Source of the DNA: Tenrec ecaudatus
Taxonomy: Eukaryota > Chordata > Mammalia > Afrosoricida > Tenrecidae
DNA: 64,000 bases
NCBI RefSeq assembly: GCF_050624435.1
Contig: NC_134540.1
Coordinates: 22,904,001 to 22,968,000, forward strand
Reading direction: 5' to 3'
Part shown: positions 56,353 through 64,000 of the stretch, piece after piece
Numbering within the stretch: the first letter of the stretch is position 1
Layout: every line of letters begins with the position of its first letter
Notes under the pieces: model-generated
Told to the model about the DNA's origin: nothing
Database searches by the model: none
What the model saw: the letters and a program-made list of their open reading frames with translations, nothing else
Program-made: the position numbers and the translations under genes

Positions 56353-56537
56353 AATCACCCACTGCCATTGAGATGATGCCAACTCCTACTGCCTCTAAGT
56401 AGGGTTTCCAAGGTTGTACATCTTTATGAAAGAGATGAGCCTCCTCTTTTCCCCAAGGAACAGCTCGTGGGTTTGAACTGTGACCATGCAACACACGGCA
56501 AGCCCAATGCTTACCCAACAGCGCTACCAGGGTAGGG
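56353..56537 (-). repeat. AfroSINE, antisense
   Basis: Tail side gccattgagatgatgccaac, B box side gtgggtttgaactgtgacca, head caacagcgctaccaggg. Confidence 0.85.
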
Positions 56538-56544
56538 TCCTATA

Positions 56545-56860
56545 CTTAGAAAGCCCCAACGGGTTCACAAGAAAATAGAGCTAAAAGAATTTAGAAAAGT
56601 TTAAAGTTACAAGGTTAACAAACAAAAATTGGTTGAGTTTCTATATACTAGCAATGAGAAACGTGGAAGGAGAGTTAGGGAAGCAATTTTATTTATAGCA
56701 GTATCTCAAAGAATAATACATCTAGGGATGTGAAGCACTTATACAAGCAAAATAAAAAAAATATAAAAACACTGCTTAAAGAGATGAAAGTTGGCTTACT
56801 AAGTGGAAAGATGTTTCATGTTCATGAATTGGACAACGTAACATTCTTAAGATACCGATA
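56545..56860 (+). mobile_element. Old L1 ORF2 fragment
   Basis: Reads like the reverse transcriptase region: tggttgagtttctatatact, agcaatgagaaacgtggaag, aatacatctagggatgt. The frame is broken. Confidence 0.65.
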
Positions 56861-56865
56861 CTACC

Positions 56866-57052
56866 CAAACTCACTACCATGAAGCCAATTCCAACTCATG
56901 GCGACCCTAATGGACAGGGTAGAATTGCCCCCATGAGTTTATACTCTTCACAAGAGTAGAAAGTCTCTTCTTTCTCCTGTGGAGCAGTTGTTGGTTTCAA
57001 AGTGTAGACCTTGTAGTTAGTAGTCCAATGTATAGCCGCTTGACTACCACAG
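56866..57052 (-). repeat. AfroSINE, antisense
   Basis: ccaattccaactcatggcga, gggtagaattgcccccatga, ggtttcaaagtgtagacctt, ccgcttgactacca. Confidence 0.9.
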
Positions 57053-57059
57053 TTAGGTG

Positions 57060-58104
57060 CAACTTAGTCCTTGAGGTAATAGGATTAGGTTGTGTTAAAG
57101 ACTATTGTTTGTTATGATAATGAGACAGGGCTATGATAGAATGCATCACCTTTAATGAAGTCACTACCCTTGCTTAGGTCACAGCCTGATCCTATACTAT
57201 GGGAGTTTCCATTGAGTGTGGTTTGCAATACCTTTTATCAGATTAGATAAAAAGAGAAAGGAGAGAGCAGAGAGGGGTGCACCTGACTACCATGAAGAAA
57301 GAAGAGGTAGAATTGGTGTCCATACTTTGGACCTGGGTCTTGCAATGACAACTTCCTAAACTCAGGGTCAGATTGTTGCCAAGTCACCACAGTGGCATAT
57401 CTCCAAGGAATGCCAGACCCACAAATGGGAACAGTTGACAAGGACTTTCTCCTCCGGAGTTGACACAGAGAAAGCTTTCCCCTAGAATCAGTTTGGACTT
57501 CTAGCCTCCTGGGGTAGTTACATGATCTGTTGTTAAATTGAGACTACAAGTGAAGGGGTGGAGTTTTACTTGTCAATCATGTTGCAGCTTGATGACCTCG
57601 TTTGGAGGTGCTGAGACAAATAGCTCACTGGAGGTAGGGCACATACTTGACTCCCTGCAAGACATTCCTGTTGACAAGCCACAAGGAGCTACGCTGATAG
57701 AGCCAGAGCCCTGGAGCTGGAGGAGCCCCATGAAGACCCACACCAGTGCAGGGATGCTCCCACCACCACTGGATCCACAAGACTTTCCATCCACTGGCCT
57801 GTGATTTTCTTGTATTCAGCATCATTGCATGGCTGAATGAGTCTAAAGAAGAATTTATGGACTCATACAGACATATGGGGTCATATCAGACTTATGGACT
57901 TGATCTGGACTGGGATGTTTTCTTAATATATAATTGTTCTTTGATATAAAGTTCTCTCTTACACACAAGTGTCTATGAATTTGTTTCTCTAGTCAATCCA
58001 GGTCAACACACCTCCCAACCTTTGAAGGCCTGAATTTGCTTACTAGCGCCAACCTTCTACTTGGTGGTGTATTTCTTTTACAGCGAGATCAGCTAACTAA
58101 GACA
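57060..58104 (+). mobile_element. Older LTR-like element split by a solo LTR
   Basis: 57060-57509 and 58011-58104 look like one unit with a MaLR-like right end (gacttctagcctcc, then ttggtggtgtatttctttta and agctaactaagaca). Assignment to MaLR is tentative. Confidence 0.45.
57510..58010 (+). mobile_element. Solo LTR with exact 5-bp duplication
   Basis: 501 bp, TGGGGTAGTTACATGATCTG to GGTCAACACA. cctcc lies on both sides (57505-57509 and 58011-58015). Same family as the copies at 50, 53 and 55 kb. Confidence 0.87.
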
Positions 58105-58222
58105 ACTTCCTAAAAGCTGTCATATAGGGATCATTGAGAAACTCTTGGAAGTACTGGAAGGTATTCACAGTTAATTAGGGTAGGAAATGAAAGAAGAAAT
58201 TAATTTTTTAAAAGTAATTCCT

Positions 58223-58909
58223 CAAAGGGATCAGGTATCAGGCATCATCAGAACAAAACATCTTACCATAGTGAATGAGGGGGGTAGTGCAGAGTAGAGA
58301 CCTAAAGCCCATTTGTAAGCCACTGGAGATCCCCTTGTAGAGGGGTCTAGGGGAGGAGATGAGCCAGTCAAGGTACAATGTAGCAACGATGAAAAATACA
58401 ACTTTCCTCTAGTTCCTAAATGCTTCCCCCCCACCCCACTATCATGATCCAAATTCTCCCTTACAAGTCTGGCTAGACCAGAGGATGTACACTGGTATAG
58501 ATAGGAACTGGAAACACAGGGAATCCAGGGCGGATGATCCCTTCAGGGCCAATGGTGTGAGTGGCGATATTGGGAGCGTTGAGGGAGGGTGGGTTGGAAA
58601 GGGGAAGCCGATTACAAGGATCTACATGTGACCTCCTCCCTGGGGGATGGACAACAGAAAAGTGCATGAAGGGAGACGTTGGACAGGGCAAGATATGACA
58701 AAATAATAATTTATAAATTATCAAGGGTTCATGAGGGAGGGAGGAGCGGGGAGGGAGGGGGAAAAATGAGGACTGATGCCAGGGGCTTAAGTGGAGAGCA
58801 AATGTTTTGAGACTGGAGGGCAGTGAATGTACAAATGTGCTTTACACAATTGCTGTATGTATGGATTGTGGTAAGAGTTGTACAAGCCCCTAATAAAACT
58901 ATTTAAAAA
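58223..58909 (+). mobile_element. LINE family A, 5'-truncated
   Basis: 687 bp in sense with the 13-bp duplication aaaagtaattcct at 58210-58222 and 58910-58922. It carries a strong G-rich tract (58730-58765) and ends gtacaagcccctaataaaac before the A tail. Confidence 0.92.
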
Positions 58910-58923
58910 AAAAGTAATTCCTA

Positions 58924-59110
58924 CCTAGAGAAACTGATGGCACAATGGTTAAATACTGAGTTGGTCACCAAAGGTTCGTGGTTTGAACCCACCTCTGGCT
59001 CCCAGGAGATTTGCTTTGTAAAGACCAGCGCGTGGGAAACCCTATGAGATAGTTCTAGCCTGTCATATAGGTTCGCTATGCGTTGGAACTGACTCAACAG
59101 TAAGCACATA
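58924..59110 (+). repeat. AfroSINE, sense
   Basis: gaaactgatggcacaatggt head, gtggtttgaacccacctctg B box, ggttcgctatgcgttggaac tail. Confidence 0.88.
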
Positions 59111-59747
59111 ACCACAGTTCATATCTAGATATGGAAGGGGGTGTGTGTGAGGACAAAAGTGGAGTAAGAAGGGGACACTTTGCTCATCCTCGTATTTCCT
59201 TTCTTGAATTAGCTTTACATTTTCTTTCTTCTGGGCTTTGACCCTGACTTTGATCCTGGTAATCAACCAATGTTTCTTTAAATTAAAATACAGAAGGTTT
59301 ATGGAAAAATTGAATTAAAAGATAATGGAAGTTCTTCACAACTGTTTCAAGTTCCCTCGTATCTACACGTAACCAACTAGGCTGCTTGAACTCTATTTTT
59401 AAAATGCTTTTAGGATAATAGACTGGAAAATAAAAATGGATGTCATCTCCTAATATTTTAAAAGATGTGATTATGTCTTCCAGTTAATTTCGTTTTAATG
59501 CACTATAAAGTCATCCTGAATTTAAAGCAGACATTTGAGAGACCTTGGTTGTAGAGCGTCATGTATTCTAAAATGTATCTATCCAAATGAGACTAAAAGA
59601 GGGACAGGGCTTGAGAATTTTAGGCATTAAAAGAAAAAGCATGAGCATGTATTATCAGAGGGCCTTCCCATTTTCCTACACTGGCACAGCCTGGTGCTTC
59701 TAAGAACACACTGAAGGGACAGAATTCTTCTCTTTGTCTACAAGGGA
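59111..59747. other. Intergenic; one MITE
   Basis: AT-rich, without a supported gene. It contains the short MITE copy listed at 59291-59359. Confidence 0.45.
59291..59359. mobile_element. Second, left-deleted copy of the TA-flanked MITE
   Basis: Shares aggtttatggaaaaattgaa and the right end tttcaagttccctcg with the 16.55-kb element. TA flanks both sides (59289-59290 and 59360-59361). Confidence 0.6.
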
Positions 59748-59932
59748 GGAGTCCTGGCACTCTAGCGGGGCTGCATGCGGGGCTGCTAACCACAAGACCA
59801 GCAGTTCAAAACCACCGGCTGGAGAAACAAAAAGAGGGTTTCTATGACCCACGTGGACAGTTTTACCCTGTCCTGTATGGTCTCTATATGTTGGACCCAA
59901 CTCAATGGCAGTGAACTTGTTTTTGAGTTTGT
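59748..59932 (+). repeat. AfroSINE, sense
   Basis: ggagtcctggcactctagcg head, ccagcagttcaaaaccaccg B box, caactcaatggcagtgaact tail. Confidence 0.9.
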
Positions 59933-60186
59933 TTACAAGGATCATCGATATGCACCCCACAAAGGTTCTTCAAAGATGCATGTGTGTGGGGTCAGGATGG
60001 ATTGCCACTCAGGGGACACGAGACAGTTATTGCTCGTCACAACTGGGGGACAGGGAGTTTGCTACTGGTGTCTAGGGGTAAATGTCAGGAGACAGCCTCC
60101 CATCTTATGAATCTGCTACCCTTACTAAAGAATGATCTAACCTAAATCATTGATGCTGCCCTGAGCTTGAACAGCCAACCCTGGAA

Positions 60187-60490
60187 CCACCCCAGGATTG
60201 GATCCAAAATTCCCTCCACATCACCATCCCTGGATGTTCAAGTCTTTTATATAAAATGGCATAGTATTTGCATATAACCCACGCACATATTACTCTATAC
60301 TTGAGAGCACCTCTAGATTGTTTCCAATGCCCAATACAATGTACATGCCATGTAAACAACACTCCATCCTTCCTTTCAGTCTTTCAGTGATTAAATGCCC
60401 CCAGGCCCTTTCTTCCCCCCTGATATTTCAATCCACAGTTGATTGAGACTGAGGATTTGGAACCTGTAGACTACATAGCAAGAAGTCAAA
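60187..60490. mobile_element. MER2-like (Tigger-type) DNA transposon relic
   Basis: The run ttatataaaatggcatagta, tttgcatataacccacgcac, cacctctagattgtttcca, cccaatacaatgtacatgcc and the end tttcaatccacagttgattg match the order of MER2 sequence. It is ancient and has decayed ends. Confidence 0.75.
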
Positions 60491-60859
60491 AAGTATTGCT
60501 AACACATAAGCCATGTTTTAACCTGCTTCTGCAGTCAGTGGGTGGCTGCAGACACACTCTCTCAGTAATGCACGTATCTTATTCTGAAAAAGGGATGCTT
60601 TTATTGTGCCAGAGGAAAACATAGATTTTGGTACGGGTTAGTAGAACGTTTCCAACAAAACTGAGGTGGAAATATTCCGAAAACTTTGGAACAAGTTTAT
60701 ATAAATATTGGTCCAAAGCATTGAAGCTTTGGAACAAGATTATAGAAATATTGCCCCATGTAAAACAAGTCTTTAGATGGATCCAGCATTTTAATGAAGG
60801 TTGACTTGAATTTACCCTTGATGTTTTTCACAACCTTCTATAAAGTGCTAGATTCGTCC

Positions 60860-61330
60860 TAAGAAGCCCCGGTGACTGTCCGTTTTCCTTCAAGAAAATC
60901 CACCCAGATGACTCCTTTGGAATAAAAAAAAAGCCCCCCACAGGCTTATACAGTTTTACAAAAACTGAAAACTCGTGAGAAAAAGGTCAGGAAAGTCGCA
61001 CGGAGGAATTGTTTTCCATCGTGACAATGCACCTGCTTATTCCTCCAGGCCGGCAAGGGCTGTCCTGTGAGACGTTTGCTGGGAAACTTACCACCCTCTA
61101 CCCCTCCACCCCCATCCCACTCTTGCTCATTCAGAATTCTTTTTGTTTTCCAAATGTAAAGAACATCGAAAAGGTACAAAATTTGCGTTTTTTGCCCGTC
61201 TGATGAAGTGTAAGGTCGAAGGGGTCAGAAATCTTCAGGCGAAGGTTTAGCGACGGGAACAAGGCCTGCAGAATTGCGGAGACCTCCAGGGAATACATGT
61301 TGAGAAACAATAGCTTCACTTTTGGATATT
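60860..61330 (+). mobile_element. Second mariner transposase remnant
   Basis: Translation in pieces gives H-R-D-N-A-P-A-Y-S, then a proline-rich stretch and F-F-L-F-S-K-C-K near 61140. These correspond to the H-H-D-N-A-P-A-H and F-F-L-F-P-K parts of mariner transposase. Only the C-terminal part remains, with frameshifts. It differs from the 43.8-kb element and probably belongs to another subfamily. Confidence 0.65.
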
Positions 61331-61527
61331 TTTATTTAATAGTTTTCGGGGTTTTCATAGCAATGGCTTTCAATGTACCGATGTACACACCAGGCTAAAA
61401 AATATACCCACACCCACAGTCCTGCCTCCTTGTTTTAAATGACAGGCCTTCAATGGCAAAGAGCACATATTTAATGACAAGAAACCCTGTCCATTCTGTA
61501 TCGGGATATACATTATTCTGACCACTT

Positions 61528-62083
<556 letters not shown>

Positions 62084-62239
62084 TATTCTGACCACTTTTA
62101 CAACAGATTTCCCACTACATTTTCAGTTGACCCAGTGGTACGGCAGACTTTCCACCAAATTTTAAAGGTTAACGATAATATGAAATATAAGAAAAAGAGA
62201 GTACCCAAAGGGCAGCAGTCCACATTCAAGGCTGTGATT

Positions 62240-62432
62240 CTGAACACTGCTGCCCTTCTTGCCATCGAGCCCATGCTAACTCGCAGTGACCGGTGGGTTT
62301 CTGAGGCTGGACCTGTACAGAGGTACAAAGCCTCGTCTTTGTCCTGCTGAGTGGCTGCTGGGTTCAAACTGCTGACGTGCGTGGTTAGCAGACCAACATG
62401 CAGCCCACCTCGCCACTGGGGCTCCTGGAACA
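62240..62432 (-). repeat. AfroSINE, antisense
   Basis: ccatcgagcccatgctaact, gtgaccggtgggtttctgag, ggttcaaactgctgacgtgc, cgccactggggctcc. Confidence 0.9.
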
Positions 62433-62569
62433 CCATCATTGTTCCCCCGAAAGGCCTTCTAGTGAAGGCATTTACCAATGATTCTTATTTTAAAATGCAA
62501 ACTAGCTTTGCGCTTTTTATGACATTTTAGATTATGATTTTATATAGTCTAAAAAGTAACTATCTTTCC

Positions 62570-62873
62570 ACATATATATTTATTTATACAATACACACTT
62601 TGAAATGTACTGAGCTAACAGGAAATCTCTAAAATTAAAGTCACAAGCACAACAGTTCATTTCTTCTGTATCAAAAAAGAGAAAACCAAATAGAAAGTAT
62701 ACTATTTTTTGAGTTTTACCAAATTTTATTATTATATCAAAATATGTTGACTTAATAGTCAATTAAAATAAACAAAATTAATCATTAAAAATATTGGGTA
62801 CATGATTAAGGTACGTTCCCCACCCCCCGTCAGAAGGAAGAATATCCAGAATATTACAGATACATGGAAGATC
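62570..62873 (-). other. PIBF1: Probable PIBF1 3' UTR and poly(A) signals
   Basis: Downstream of the terminal exon's stop the minus strand is AT-rich. It has AATAAA at 62730-62725 and at 62584-62579, either of which could end the transcript. No SINE is present between the stop and the second signal. The assignment depends on the exon call. Confidence 0.5.
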
Positions 62874-62924
62874 CTAGGTCTTCATCGTTACTTTCTTAGA
62901 CCACTCAGGTGCTTCTTTTTTGGT
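62874..62924 (-). CDS. PIBF1: Probable last coding exon of PIBF1
   Basis: On the minus strand a strong pyrimidine tract and acceptor (ttttcgcttttccacag) is followed by 16 codons, T-K-K-E-A-P-E-W-S-K-K-V-T-M-K-T, and a TAG stop. The Lys-rich C-terminus looks like a genuine protein end rather than chance. The position fits the known mammalian gene order, in which PIBF1 (CEP90, a centriolar-satellite and ciliogenesis protein) lies upstream of KLF5 on the same strand. The gene name rests on synteny and a fair but uncertain recollection of the C-terminus. The phase-0 start is the only one giving this ending. Confidence 0.65.
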   Translation of the reverse strand, partial: TKKEAPEWSKKVTMKT

Positions 62925-63139
62925 CTGTGGAAAAGCGAAAAAGAAAAAATAAATTACAAGTAGGATAAGAGAGACAGGTCATAGAACTAAATACATACAC
63001 TGAAGTGTTTTTTTTAATGTAAAACTGCAGCAAACAAGTGCTTTTCCTAATTCAGAAAGACATGTTTACAGGCAAAGGTTTTCTGTCTTTTAACAGAAAG
63101 AAATCTATTATGCACACACAAGAAAATACGTCTGCGTTT

Positions 63140-63361
63140 GACGCGGTTAGATTTTTTGGTCAACTTGGACTGTGTAGGGGAATTCCAAAGTGTCAATCAG
63201 TGGTAGCCTGGTGGTGCCTCCTTGAATGTGTGGCCTTTCTCTGTGAGAGGTTTTGGGAACTTTCCTCTCTTCTGCCCCACTTCTTTCCTATCGATCTAAT
63301 CTCTCTCTATCCATCCATCCATCATTGGTTTTGTTTTTCTAGACAACCCAGCCTAACACGT
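63140..63361 (+). mobile_element. Short, diverged LTR-like piece
   Basis: The right end tttgtttttctagacaaccc agcctaacacg matches the terminal bases of the solo-LTR family, and gcggttagattttttggtca resembles its start. The middle is mostly lost. Confidence 0.45.
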
Positions 63362-63451
63362 TGTTTTTCTGTGATGAGGCACGACTCAAAGCTGGTATTT
63401 AACATAATCTACAGAGGTTAATGTTATAAACTAACCCTCTTTTCTTTCTTT

Positions 63452-64000
63452 AAAAAAAATCATTTTGTTGGGGGCTCATACAACTCTTATCACAACCCAA
63501 GCACATTTGTACATTCGTTGTCATCATCATTCTCAAAACATTTACTTTCTACTTGAGCCCTTGGTATCAGCTCCTCATTTCCCCCCTCTTTCTCTGCCCT
63601 CCTCCCTCATGAACCCTTGATAATTTACAAATTATTATTTAATGTTTTACACTGTCTGACATCTCCCTTCACCCACTTTTCTGTTGTCCATCCTCTAGGG
63701 AGGAGGCTATATGTAGATCCTTGTGATTGGTTCTCCCTTTCTATCCCGCCTTCCCTCTACCCTCCCGGTATTGCCACTCTCACCACTAAAGGGATCATCC
63801 GCCCTGGATTCCCTGTGTTTTCAGTTGCTATCTGTACCAGTGGTATAGCTGGATTTGTAAGGTAAAACTGGGATCATGATAGTGGTGGGGGTGAATCATT
63901 AAAGAACAAGAGGAAAGTTGTATGTTTCATCATTGCTATACTGCACCCTGACTGGCTCATCTCCTCCCCACAACCCTTTTGTAAGGGGATGTCCAGTCAA
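63452..64000 (-). mobile_element. LINE family A, cut by the window edge
   Basis: An antisense 3' end beginning in an A/T tract and attttgttgggggctcatac. It continues past base 64000, so length and duplication cannot be judged. Confidence 0.92.

Larger units (their letters stand above)
62925..64000 (-). other. PIBF1: Probable last intron of PIBF1
   Basis: No further exon is seen to the window edge. The interval contains an LTR-like piece and a LINE that runs off the end. Confidence 0.5.

Overview
This is mammalian nuclear DNA, about 64 kb, mostly intergenic and very rich in interspersed repeats. Two signals point to an afrotherian, most probably a tenrec (Echinops lineage). First, there are more than twenty copies of the tRNA-derived AfroSINE, alongside RTE/BovB LINE pieces that share its 3' tail. 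Second, there are three copies of a roughly 190-bp hAT element whose ends match the horizontally transferred SPIN (Space Invader) family, which among Afrotheria is known from the tenrec. The species call is an inference from repeat content.

Genes. The left end holds the first three coding exons of KLF5 on the minus strand: exon 1 at 6055-6303, exon 2 at 2951-3827 and exon 3 at 1699-1758. All have consensus splice sites and matching phases, and a CpG-island promoter lies at about 6.3-6.85 kb. Exon 4, with zinc fingers 2 and 3, lies beyond base 1. At the right end a short terminal exon on the minus strand (62874-62924) fits the last exon of PIBF1. PIBF1 is the neighbour upstream of KLF5 in mammals and is transcribed in the same direction. 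The window therefore spans the PIBF1-KLF5 intergenic interval. The only other gene-like object is a processed RPS24 retropseudogene at 61528-62083, with target-site duplications and a frameshift.

Layout. 1-6.9 kb: KLF5 and its promoter. 6.9-10 kb: AT-rich, apparently single-copy upstream DNA. 10-21 kb: LINEs and AfroSINEs. 22-25.4 kb: the longest repeat-poor block, with a possible unassigned exon. 25.4-43 kb: AfroSINE, RTE and L1 fragments, including a SINE with an L1 inside it and a second L1 inside that. 43.8-46.5 kb: a decayed but near full-length mariner, broken by an L1 and by a SPIN copy. 48-58 kb: LTR-rich, with four solo-LTR-like elements of one family, three of them involved in nested insertions. 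58-62.5 kb: L1, MER2 and mariner remnants and the RPS24 retrocopy. 62.5-64 kb: PIBF1 3' end and last intron.

No new protein-coding system is visible. The points most worth following are the SPIN insertions, the datable nested insertions, two small processed insertions (one made from RNA antisense to L1), the 5'-extended RPS24 retrocopy, and a candidate exon between the two genes.
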